DNA from: Opitutaceae bacterium
GTDB lineage: Bacteria > Verrucomicrobiota > Verrucomicrobiia > Opitutales > Opitutaceae
Assembly (NCBI GenBank): GCA_031282705.1
Contig: JAITDF010000458.1
Span: 1 to 5,019 of the forward strand
Direction of reading: 5' to 3'
Length of the DNA stretch: 5,019 nucleotides
Part shown: in pieces, positions 1 through 5,019 of the stretch
Layout of the letters: each line of letters opens with the position of its first letter
Numbering within the stretch: the stretch's first letter is position 1
The notes under the pieces: generated by a model
Databases searched by the model: none
What the model was told of the DNA's origin: nothing
The model's input: the letters and a program-made list of their open reading frames with translations, nothing else
Made by a program: the position numbers and the translations under genes

Positions 1-6
1 TTGGGG

Positions 7-85
7 CGTAGGGCAAGCGTCCCGCTTGCCATTCCGGGGCGGCGCGCTTTGCGCACCGTCAGGCAAGCGGGACGCTTGCCCTACG
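7..85. repeat. Element A: BIME-like palindromic element with a three-arm fold
   Basis: The outer arms at 7-30 and 62-85 are perfect 24-base inverted repeats. Each arm contains its own hairpin: GGCAAGCG-TCC-CGCTTGCC at 12-30 and GGCAAGCG-GGA-CGCTTGCC at 62-80. A third, central hairpin (GCGC-TTT-GCGC, 44-54, extended by two G-C pairs at 41-42 and 56-57) lies between them. The ends read CGTAG (7-11) and CTACG (81-85), so the element can be drawn as a closing 5-bp stem with three arms. A GTAG tetranucleotide immediately 5' of a palindrome, with an inverted copy on the other side, is the known layout of REP pairs (BIMEs) mobilised by RAYT Y1 transposases; assigning this element to that class is inference. 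It could also fold as one long 24-bp hairpin and act as a transcription terminator for whatever lies upstream of the window. Confidence 0.75.
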
Positions 86-89
86 TTTT

Positions 90-122
90 CCGTGGGTTCC
101 TCGCTGCGCTCGTCACCCACGG
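90..122. repeat. Hairpin with 8-bp perfect stem
   Basis: CCGTGGGT at 90-97 is the exact reverse complement of ACCCACGG at 115-122, around a 17-base loop that reads TCCTCGCTGCGCTCGTC. It begins five bases after element A, so the two may act as one structured block. No T-run follows, so it is not a standard intrinsic terminator. Its function is unknown. Confidence 0.5.
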
Positions 123-135
123 CCAAGGGCTGCCA

Positions 136-215
136 CCCCTTCGGGGCGAAATCCGCCGACGCCGGTGCCTGCCGCCCCTCCGGGGCTGAAACGCTGCATC
201 CCTCCGGGGCTGAAA
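136..215. repeat. Three imperfect copies of CCCCTCCGGGGCTGAAA
   Basis: Copies lie at 136-151 (CCCCTTCGGGGCGAAA), 175-191 (CCCCTCCGGGGCTGAAA) and 200-215 (CCCTCCGGGGCTGAAA). Each contains a small CCCC-TYC-GGGG type palindrome followed by a GAAA tail. Spacing between copies is uneven (39 and about 25 bases), so this is not a CRISPR array or a uniform satellite. It looks like a cluster of a short dispersed repeat whose role cannot be told from the sequence. Confidence 0.5.
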
Positions 216-393
216 AGGTCAATCACTGTCGCCGCTTCGCGGAGGCGCGATGTGAAATCCATTCAAAATAGCGGGGAACAAAGAGGAAAAGGAAGGGGCG
301 GACGGGCTGGCATCACGGCATCACGCGCCTTTCCTGTTGAAGCTTGCGCCCGAAATGCGCAACCCTCTCCACTAACATCTTCGCACCACCTCA

Positions 394-1077
394 ATGTATT
401 TTTTAGCCGCCTTCAACATTTGGGAAGTTTTTCTCCGCTGCGACATCGTCGGCCAGGTCATCACCGCCGGGCTCGCCCTCTCCAGCATCATCGCATGGGG
501 CGTCATGCTCGGCAAACGCAATGACCTGCGGCAACTCCGCCACCTCAACCTCGCCTTCGAGCAGCACCTCCGCGACCAGCGCACGCTGCTCGACCTGCCC
601 GAATCCTACCGCAACAAGCGCGCCATCCCCTACGGCGACCTCTTCGCCGACGCCATCGACGCCTACCGGCGCGCCGCCGAAATCGGAAAACAAAAGGGCA
701 TCGACACCGCGCAATACCGGCTCGAACACACCGAAAACGCCCTCCAGCGCGCCCTCGCCCGCCAGGTGCTCCGCTACGAATCCAGCATGGTTTTTCTCGC
801 CTCGATTGTCTCCGGCGCGCCCTTCATGGGGCTGCTCGGCACGGTGTGGGGCGTCATGGAGGCGTTTAACGCGATCCACCTGAACCAGGCCGCGAGCATC
901 CAGACCCTCGCCCCCGGCGTTTCCGCCGCGCTCCTCACCACCATCGCCGGCCTGGTCGTCGCCATCCCCTCGGTCTTTGGCTACAATTATCTTTTCGCGA
1001 GCAACAAACGCCTCATCACCGAGCTCGAAAACTACGCCAGCTCCCTCGCCGATCGCATCGAACTCGAATCGCAATGA
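394..1077 (+). CDS. MotA/TolQ/ExbB family proton channel protein (TolQ-like)
   Basis: This 227-residue protein should be the inner-membrane proton channel subunit of a TolQ-TolR or ExbB-ExbD type motor, which uses the proton motive force to drive an energy-transducing periplasmic partner. Three membrane segments are visible: residues about 19-39, 131-153 and 174-200, with a long cytoplasmic loop between the first two, as in the family. Segment two carries GLLGTVWGV (146-154) and segment three carries PGVSAALLTTIAGLVVAIP (174-192), the two family signatures. Thr150 and Thr183 sit where TolQ has its channel-lining threonines. The N-terminus (NIWEVFLRCDIVGQV) resembles TolQ more than ExbB, and the length matches TolQ (about 230). 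The ATG at 394 is the only usable start after the in-frame stop at 373; no Shine-Dalgarno sequence precedes it. The ExbD/TolR partner follows about 160 bp downstream. The substrate system (Tol-Pal, TonB-dependent import or another) cannot be decided, so I give no symbol. Confidence 0.93.
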   Translation: MYFLAAFNIWEVFLRCDIVGQVITAGLALSSIIAWGVMLGKRNDLRQLRHLNLAFEQHLRDQRTLLDLPESYRNKRAIPYGDLFADAIDAYRRAAEIGKQKGIDTAQYRLEHTENALQRALARQVLRYESSMVFLASIVSGAPFMGLLGTVWGVMEAFNAIHLNQAASIQTLAPGVSAALLTTIAGLVVAIPSVFGYNYLFASNKRLITELENYASSLADRIELESQ

Positions 1078-1113
1078 CCGCGCCCCGCCGCCGCCAGCCA
1101 CTCAACCTTAACC

Positions 1114-1223
1114 TTAAACTTAAACTCTGATGTTACGCAGTCGGCAGATTTTGGCAGGGCGGTCTCGCCGAGACCGCCCTGCCAAAACTGGCCGCCGCGT
1201 AACCTCAGTTAAACTTAAACTCT
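1114..1223. repeat. 15-base direct repeat flanking element B
   Basis: TTAAACTTAAACTCT occurs at 1114-1128 and again, identically, at 1209-1223, directly on either side of element B (the last two bases of the left copy overlap its CTGA end). This is what a target-site duplication would look like. The alternative is that the element sits within a pre-existing AT-rich TTAAAC-type simple repeat, since related CTTAACCTTAAAC runs lie just to the left (1108-1119). Confidence 0.6.
1127..1208. repeat. Element B: 82-bp palindromic element inside the operon
   Basis: The ends CTGATGTTACGC (1127-1138) and GCGTAACCTCAG (1197-1208) are inverted repeats with one mismatch in 12. The core is a perfect 19-bp palindrome with a single-base centre, at 1149-1167 and 1169-1187, so the RNA or single strand would form a very stable hairpin. 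The same two end sequences bracket element C at 1760 and 1899, which shows this is a repeated element and not a chance hairpin. It sits between the TolQ-like and TolR-like genes and could attenuate or process the transcript between them. There is no T-run after the hairpin, and no open reading frame inside. Confidence 0.8.
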
Positions 1224-1237
1224 AAACTCCTTCCCCC

Positions 1238-1672
1238 TTGGCCCGCACCCGCAATTTCAGGCGTCCCCGCCAGTCGCTCCCGATTTCGGAGATGAATCTC
1301 ACCAATCTCATCGACCTCGGGTTCACGCTGCTGATCATCTTCATGATTGCGACCCCGCTCATCAACCAGGAGCAGACCATCCCGGTAAACCTTCCCGTCG
1401 AATCCAAAAGCTCTCAAATCAAGCCCGGCAAAGACACCCGGTTTGTCGCCATCACGCTCAAGGCCGACGGCAGCTACCACATCGACAACACCCGCGTGAG
1501 TTTCGCCGATCTTGAGTTGCGCCTCCGCGCGCTCGGCGCGACCCCGAAGACCACCGTCATCCGCATCCGTGCCGACGGCAACGTCCCGTATCAGAAAATC
1601 ATCACCCTGCTGGACGAGCTGAAAAAAAACAACCTGAGCAAGATCACCTTCGACACGCAGGCGGGGAGTTGA
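1238..1672 (+). CDS. ExbD/TolR family biopolymer transport protein
   Basis: This 144-residue protein should be the TolR/ExbD partner of the upstream channel subunit; the family has one membrane helix and a periplasmic domain and takes part in proton-driven force transmission. A basic N-terminal cytoplasmic segment (residues 1-18) leads to NLTNLIDLGFTLLIIFMIATPL (20-41). Asp26 lies at the position of the essential protonatable aspartate of TolR and ExbD. The periplasmic domain (42-144) ends with the typical VIRIRADGNVPYQKIITLLDELK pattern (107-129). Length is normal for the family. The start is TTG at 1238: the frame opens only at the stop at 1223, and the next start, ATG at 1292, would remove the cytoplasmic N-terminus just before the helix. 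No Shine-Dalgarno site is visible, so translation may be weak. It is likely cotranscribed with the upstream gene, with element B between them. I cannot choose between tolR and exbD. Confidence 0.92.
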   Translation: MARTRNFRRPRQSLPISEMNLTNLIDLGFTLLIIFMIATPLINQEQTIPVNLPVESKSSQIKPGKDTRFVAITLKADGSYHIDNTRVSFADLELRLRALGATPKTTVIRIRADGNVPYQKIITLLDELKKNNLSKITFDTQAGS

Positions 1673-1675
1673 GGG

Positions 1676-1705
1676 CGAAGTGGAGGCGGCATCCCCGCCG
1701 CTTCG
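1676..1705 (+). terminator. Imperfect hairpin just after the TolR-like gene
   Basis: CGAAG (1676-1680) pairs with CTTCG (1701-1705) and GGCGG (1685-1689) with CCGCC (1695-1699), with an asymmetric internal bulge. It lies four bases after the stop codon. The following sequence (TTAATCGCG) has no U-tract, so intrinsic termination is only possible, not shown. Confidence 0.3.
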
Positions 1706-1759
1706 TTAATCGCGCTCTTCAGGCGGGGTGTAATTGCGATTGGTAGCAGAAGTTAACAA

Positions 1760-1910
1760 CTGATGTTACGCGGCTCTGACGTACCGCAGACTTCCAAGTC
1801 TGCTCCGGAGCTCATGCCTGATTGCGGGTTCGCGGCCAGGCGTGAGTTTTAAGCAGGTTTGGAAACCTGCGGTACGACGGAACCGCGTAATATCAGCTGC
1901 GTAACCTCAG
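1760..1910. repeat. Element C: composite palindromic element with nested three-arm core
   Basis: The outer arms CTGATGTTACGCGG (1760-1773) and CCGCGTAATATCAG (1883-1896) are inverted repeats with one mismatch in 14. A second right-end copy, CTGCGTAACCTCAG, follows directly at 1897-1910 and contains exactly the right end of element B. Inside lies a core at 1780-1876 that folds like element A: a closing stem CGTACC/GGTACG (1780-1785, 1871-1876), arm one GCAGACTT-CC-AAGTCTGC (1786-1803), arm two CTCATGCCTG/CAGGCGTGAG (1811-1820, 1837-1846, one G-T pair) and arm three GCAGGTTT-GG-AAACCTGC (1853-1870). Arms one and three abut the closing stem without a gap. The element separates two convergent genes, so it may terminate transcription from both sides. 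It is not a tRNA: arm sizes and conserved tRNA bases do not fit. Confidence 0.8.
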
Positions 1911-1920
1911 TGAGCCATTA

Positions 1921-2844
1921 TTACGGCGCCTTTTCCGCGCCGATGGGCGGCGGCGGCGGGGCGGGTGGCGGCAGAGGCGGCGGCAATGTCAGCACCGGCG
2001 GCACCGGCGGCGGGGCCGGCGGCGGCGGCGGGGCGATGTCGATTTTCACGGGCGCGGACGCGGCGGACGGCGGCTTTTTCTTTTCGGCCTCATCGGCGGG
2101 TTGTTTTGCAAGCTCCGCCGCGCGCTTTTCGGCGGCGGCGATGAGGTCGGGGCGTTTGCCCTTGGCCAGAAATTCGCGGAGCCGCTGCTCGCCGGCGACG
2201 GCCTCGGGATTTGTTTTTGCCGCGAGGATGAGCCAGGCGAGGCCTTCGGTGTAATCGCGCTTCACGCCGCGGCCGGTGGCGTAGGCGGCGCCGAGGTTGT
2301 GCCGCGCCTCGCTCACGCCGGCGGCGGCGGCGAGGCGGTAGTAGTTGAGCGAGGCTTCGGGGTTTTGCGGCGTGATCTCGCCGTCGGCGTAGATTTTGCC
2401 GAGGCGGAAGGCGGCGCCGGCGTGGCCGCGGGCGGCGGCGGTCTCCAGATGGAGCAGGCCGCGGGTGATGTTTTTTTCCACTTGGTCGGCACCGGTGAGT
2501 TGCATCTGGCCAAGCTCGAAGCAGGCCTCGGGTTCGCCGGCGTCGGCGGCTTGCCTGAGGGCGTCGAGGCCGGGCCAGCGCCGGTCGTCGCCGCCGGTCG
2601 TGGAAATGAGTTTTGGCGCGGCGTCGCCGGCGGCGGCGCCGCCGGTGGCGTTGGCGCTGGCGCTGGCACCGGCGGGGTTGGCCGCTGTTGCGGCGGCGCG
2701 GGCGGCGGGCGGTTTTTTCGCGGCTCCGCCTTTTTCCGGCGCGGCGCCGAGGGCGAGGGCGAGCGCGGGAAGGGCGGCGGGCAGAAGCAGGCGGGCGCAC
2801 AGGCGCGGCCGGCGGCGGTGGAGCGGTTTGTTTTTTGCAAACAT
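1921..2844 (-). CDS. Exported Sel1-repeat protein with polyproline C-terminus
   Basis: A protein of 307 residues from the ATG at 2844. An in-frame ATG at 2865 would add seven residues; I prefer 2844 because a GGA lies seven bases upstream of it and because the signal peptide is then of normal shape. That signal runs from a basic stretch (RRRPRLCAR) through LLLPAALPALALALG with likely cleavage after GAA, near residue 35. An alanine-rich linker follows to about residue 76. Residues about 91-215 contain three to four Sel1-type helical repeats; clear marks are ACFELGQM, AAFRLGKIYADGEI and ARHNLGAAYATGRGVKRDYTEGLAWLILAA. A charged helix (KRAAELAKQPADEAEKKK) leads to a tail of some 45 residues dominated by proline. 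Sel1 repeats are protein-protein interaction scaffolds of the periplasm or secretory pathway; the partner is unknown. It lies 131 bp downstream of recA on the same strand and may be partly cotranscribed with it. Confidence 0.85.
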   Translation of the reverse strand: MFAKNKPLHRRRPRLCARLLLPAALPALALALGAAPEKGGAAKKPPAARAAATAANPAGASASANATGGAAAGDAAPKLISTTGGDDRRWPGLDALRQAADAGEPEACFELGQMQLTGADQVEKNITRGLLHLETAAARGHAGAAFRLGKIYADGEITPQNPEASLNYYRLAAAAGVSEARHNLGAAYATGRGVKRDYTEGLAWLILAAKTNPEAVAGEQRLREFLAKGKRPDLIAAAEKRAAELAKQPADEAEKKKPPSAASAPVKIDIAPPPPPAPPPVPPVLTLPPPLPPPAPPPPPIGAEKAP

Positions 2845-2975
2845 GAGGTGTCCGCGTGGTGGCATCCGCCGGGGGGGGCACCGGGGCGCGTCAGACTTTC
2901 AGGCGCTGCAATTTCGCGTTCGCGGCGGTCATGTCGCGGCAGGCGGGGGCGGGTTTTTCGCCTTTTGCGCCCGTT

Positions 2976-4058
2976 TTATTCGGCGGGCGCATCTCCGCCC
3001 CCGGTGATGCTGGTGCCGCCGGTGACGGTGACTTTTTCCAGCACGGTCTGGATGATCCTGTCGGCCAGTTCGGGTTTGTCGCGGAGCATCTGCTTGGCGG
3101 CGTCGCGGCCCTGGCCGATGAGTTCGCCCTGGTAGGAGATCCACGCGCCTTTTTTCTCCAGCACCTTGTGCTCGATGCCGAGGTCGAGGATGGAGCCGAC
3201 GCGCGAGATGCCCTCGTCATACATGATGTCGAATTCGCATTCGGTGAAGGGCGGGGCGACCTTGTTTTTGACGACTTTGATTTTCGTGCGGTTGCCCACG
3301 ATCTTGCCCTCGGGGGTCTTGATCTGCTCCTTGCGGCGGATGTCGATGCGGATGGAGGCGAAGAATTTCAGGGCGCGGCCGCCGGAGGTGGTCTCGGGGT
3401 TGCCGAACATGACGCCGATTTTTTCGCGAATCTGGTTGGTGAAGATGCACACGCAGTTGGTCTTGCTGACGACGGCGGTGAGGCGGCGCATGGCCTGGCT
3501 CATGAGGCGGGCTTGCGCGCCCACGGTGGCGTCGCCCATCTGGCCGTCGAGCTCGGCTTTCGTGGTGAGGGCGGCGACGGAGTCGAGGATGATGATGTCG
3601 ATGGAGTTGGAGCGGATGAGCGTCTCCATGATATTGAGGGCGTCCTCGCCGGAATCGGGCTGGGAGACGAGGAGGTCGTCAAGGTTCACGCCGACGATGC
3701 GGGCGTATTTCGGGTCGAGGGCGTGCTCGACGTCGATGAAGGCGGCGAGGCCGCCGCGTTTCTGGGCCTCGGCGATGGCGCTCAGGCAGAAGGTGGTTTT
3801 GCCGGAGGATTCGGGGCCGTAGATTTCGATGATGCGTCCGCGCGGGAGGCCGCCGACGCCGAGGGCGAGGTCGATGGCGATGGAGCCGGTGGAGATGGTC
3901 TCGACCTGCATGGTGTGCGCGTCGCCGAGGCGCATGATGGAGCCTTCGCCGAACTGCTTGGTGATGGAGGAGACGGCGAGGTCGAGGTTTTTGCGGGCGG
4001 CGGCGTCAAGCGTGGCGGGCGTGGCGGCGTCGGTTTTGGCGGGGGAGGCTTTGGCCAT
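2976..4058 (-). CDS. recA: Recombinase RecA
   Basis: RecA is the cytoplasmic ATP-dependent strand-exchange protein of homologous recombination and the coprotease of the SOS response. The 360-residue sequence is complete. Walker A is GPESSGKTT (81-89), the catalytic glutamate lies in FIDVEHALD (E111), Walker B is IIILDS (155-160, D159), loop L1 lies within DGQMGDATVGAQARLMSQAMRRL (171-193), and FTNQIREKIGVMFGNPETTSGG (206-227) holds the Gln209 switch residue and loop L2. The signature ALKFFASIR is at 229-237. The ATG at 4058 gives MAKASPAK; a TTG at 4115 would add 19 residues unlike RecA and is rejected. Compared with E. coli RecA there is an N-terminal extension of about 15 residues, and the C-terminus ends in GGGDAPAE in place of a long acidic tail. 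No Shine-Dalgarno site and no clear LexA-type palindrome is seen upstream. Confidence 0.98.
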   Translation of the reverse strand: MAKASPAKTDAATPATLDAAARKNLDLAVSSITKQFGEGSIMRLGDAHTMQVETISTGSIAIDLALGVGGLPRGRIIEIYGPESSGKTTFCLSAIAEAQKRGGLAAFIDVEHALDPKYARIVGVNLDDLLVSQPDSGEDALNIMETLIRSNSIDIIILDSVAALTTKAELDGQMGDATVGAQARLMSQAMRRLTAVVSKTNCVCIFTNQIREKIGVMFGNPETTSGGRALKFFASIRIDIRRKEQIKTPEGKIVGNRTKIKVVKNKVAPPFTECEFDIMYDEGISRVGSILDLGIEHKVLEKKGAWISYQGELIGQGRDAAKQMLRDKPELADRIIQTVLEKVTVTGGTSITGGGDAPAE

Positions 4059-4319
4059 GGCGGTGTGGATTGTGCGGTTGGGTTGTCTTGGTTGAGAAGG
4101 TGAAAGGCCGGACAATGCGCGCGGGCCCGCGGGGCGGCAAGCGCGGAGTGGCCGTTATTTTTCCCTCCTTTGCCGATGGGAACCGCCGGATTTTGGAGAT
4201 TCACTGAGGGCACGGCGCGGAAGCGGGCGGGAAAACGGGGGCGGATTTCGGGGCGGATGGGGAAACTTGCCTTTGCGGCGCGAGGGCGGCAGGGTGTGGC
4301 CTCATTGCTCCGTCCGCGC
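4059..4319. promoter_or_regulatory. Divergent intergenic region between recA and the forward 4320 gene
   Basis: Both neighbouring genes start outward from this region, so it should hold both promoters. For recA (reverse strand) a weak candidate is TTGCCG (4135-4140) and CATTGT (4112-4117) with a 17-base spacer, which would give a leader of about 45-50 bases; the matches to consensus are poor. Its spacer contains the perfect 12-base palindrome CGCGGGCCCGCG (4120-4131), a possible operator or hairpin. An AT-rich patch (GTTATTTTTCCCTCCTTT) lies at about 4154-4171. I see no convincing promoter for the forward gene. Confidence 0.35.
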
Positions 4320-5019
4320 ATGGGATTCAACCAACACCTTCGTGCACTGGCAGGCGCCGTGTTTTGCGCGGCGGCGGGCTTTGCGTGGACGCTGAACGCC
4401 GGCGCCGGCGACCCCGGCGCGGCGGAAACCGGGCCGGCGCCGTCCGCGCCGGGACGCGATGCGGCCAGGGTGGCTCCGGGACGCGATGCGGCCGGCGCCG
4501 CGGGCGGGACGGCCCAAGCCGCCACGCCGCCGCCGCCACCACCACCATCGGCCGCCGCCAGGCCGGCGCCGGAGGAGCGACCGGTGCTTGAGCCGTCCGC
4601 GCTGCCGACCATCGCGATTGATCGCGGCCTCCCCGGAGGCGATGCGGCGCAGTCGCGCCGGGACGGGCGCAGTCCGGCCGGGGCGCAGCGCGCCGCGGTG
4701 GAGCGGCTGCGCGCGCAGAACTGGCTGCTCGATGGCGTGCGGCGGCGCGAGACGGAGGCGGAGTTGCGGCGGCGGGCGGCGGCGGCGGGCGGTTTTTCCC
4801 CGGACGACACGACGCGCGTGATGCAGGATTGGACGGAGGCCGAGGTGCAGGCGTGGCTGCTGAGCGGAAATATGCCCGAAAAACGTCCGCCGCCAGCAGC
4901 GTCCGCGGCGGGTGCCGCCGGTCATGATTCCGCGGCGGCGGGCGCGGGCGGCGGCGGCGAGGCAACCCGCGCAAACGCGGCAGGCGCGATGGGCGCGGCA
5001 GGCGCGACGGGAGGGACAG
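4320..5019 (+). CDS. Unrecognised secreted alanine/proline-rich protein (partial, 3' end missing)
   Basis: The frame opens with ATG at 4320 and stays open for 233 codons to the end of the window. I do not recognise the family. Residues 1-29 look like a Sec signal peptide: MGFNQHLR, then a hydrophobic stretch ALAGAVFCAAAGFAWTL, then an A-x-A site (A27-G-A29). The cysteine at 16 lacks a good lipobox. Residues 30-90 are low-complexity, with a twice-repeated PGRDAA and seven consecutive prolines (70-76). Residues about 95-190 look folded: a probable charged helix (QRAAVERLRAQNWLLDGVRRRETEAELRRR, 123-152) and FSPDDTTRVMQDWTEAEVQAWLLSG (159-183). After 190 it becomes alanine/glycine-rich again. The coding call rests on the signal peptide, the GC-ending codons and the plausible helical section; reverse-strand open frames over the same DNA give arginine/proline-rich translations. 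No Shine-Dalgarno site is visible. The gene is divergent from recA. Confidence 0.72.
   Translation, partial: MGFNQHLRALAGAVFCAAAGFAWTLNAGAGDPGAAETGPAPSAPGRDAARVAPGRDAAGAAGGTAQAATPPPPPPPSAAARPAPEERPVLEPSALPTIAIDRGLPGGDAAQSRRDGRSPAGAQRAAVERLRAQNWLLDGVRRRETEAELRRRAAAAGGFSPDDTTRVMQDWTEAEVQAWLLSGNMPEKRPPPAASAAGAAGHDSAAAGAGGGGEATRANAAGAMGAAGATGGT
4449..4493 (+). repeat. 18-base direct repeat within the 4320 gene
   Basis: CCGGGACGCGATGCGGCC occurs at 4449-4466 and 4476-4493. The 27-base offset is a whole number of codons, so it encodes two copies of PGRDAA in PGRDAARVA-PGRDAAGAA. It looks like an in-frame duplication in the low-complexity linker after the signal peptide. Confidence 0.7.

Larger units (their letters stand above)
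1..393. other. Non-coding, repeat-rich leader upstream of the TolQ-like gene
   Basis: No reading frame here looks like a real protein: the short open frames give arginine- and proline-rich translations that change character across the palindromes. The stretch holds a BIME-like element (7-85), a hairpin at 90-122, three short CCCCTYCGGGGC repeats (136-215), a small CCGC-TTC-GCGG hairpin at 232-242 and a tandem 8-base GCATCACG repeat at 310-325. From about 243 to 393 the base composition becomes less GC-rich, as expected for a promoter region of the downstream gene, but I could not find a convincing -35/-10 pair. Confidence 0.7.

Noticed and set aside
136..215. Possible CRISPR array
   Set aside because: Repeats are only about 16 bases, imperfect, three in number and unevenly spaced.
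1..524. Open forward frames at 1-189, 26-271 and 165-524
   Set aside because: They run across the palindromes and repeats, translate to low-quality arginine/proline-rich sequence, and the last one overlaps the TolQ-like gene in another frame.
1780..1876. Possible tRNA, because the fold is cloverleaf-like
   Set aside because: The closing stem is 6 bp, the arms have 2-base or 16-base loops, and no T-loop GTTCGA-type sequence or anticodon arm of 5 bp with a 7-base loop is present.
2891..2932. A 13-codon reverse-strand frame (MTAANAKLQRLKV) between recA and the Sel1 gene
   Set aside because: It is too short to support, has no ribosome site, and is in a different frame from recA; it could be a remnant of a longer tail but nothing shows that.
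2866..2975. Intrinsic terminator after recA
   Set aside because: No stem with a following T-run on the reverse strand could be found in this gap.
2101..4103. Long forward-strand frames opposite the Sel1 gene and recA (for example 2101-3135 and 2856-4103)
   Set aside because: They are antisense shadows of GC-rich genes; the reverse strand encodes an unmistakable RecA and a clear Sel1-repeat protein.
4059..4319. LexA-binding site upstream of recA
   Set aside because: I looked for a spaced palindrome of GAAC/GTTC or CTGT/ACAG type and saw none convincing; the only clear palindrome is the GC-only one at 4120-4131.
3782..4974. Reverse-strand frames over 3782-4974
   Set aside because: They overlap the recA start and the 4320 gene, and translate to arginine/proline/alanine-rich sequence with no domain marks; the forward frame has a signal peptide and a plausible folded segment.

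Overview
The window is GC-rich DNA from a Gram-negative bacterium. The codon style, the alanine- and proline-rich secreted proteins, the near absence of Shine-Dalgarno sites and the RecA sequence type suggest a member of the Verrucomicrobiota, perhaps close to Opitutaceae. That placement is an inference and was not tested by any search.

Layout: positions 1-393 hold no convincing gene but are full of small palindromes and repeats, including a BIME-like element (7-85, called element A here). Positions 394-1672 carry a two-gene forward operon for a TolQ/ExbB-type proton channel subunit and its TolR/ExbD-type partner. The two genes are separated by a second palindromic element (element B, 1127-1208) that has a 13-15 bp direct repeat on each side. 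A third, composite palindromic element (element C, 1760-1910) lies between the forward operon and a convergent reverse-strand gene. That gene (1921-2844) encodes an exported Sel1-repeat protein with a long polyproline tail. Upstream of it on the same strand is recA (2976-4058). Beyond recA a divergent intergenic region of about 260 bp (4059-4319) leads to a forward gene that starts at 4320 and runs off the window. It encodes an unrecognised secreted, alanine/proline-rich protein.

How the genes work together: the TolQ/TolR-type pair should form an inner-membrane, proton-motive-force-driven motor. No TonB, TolA, TolB or Pal gene is visible, so its output partner lies elsewhere. RecA is a housekeeping recombination and SOS protein. 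The Sel1 protein and the 4320 protein are both predicted to be exported, but no functional link to the motor is shown.

The most notable content is non-coding. Elements A and C share one three-arm architecture, with an outer CGTA.../...TACG stem enclosing three hairpins, although their stem sequences differ. Elements B and C are bracketed by the same 12-base ends (CTGATGTTACGC ... GCGTAACCTCAG) although their cores differ. This looks like two families of small non-autonomous palindromic elements, one nested in the other. Element A resembles REP/BIME elements moved by RAYT (Y1-type) transposases. No transposase gene is present in the window.
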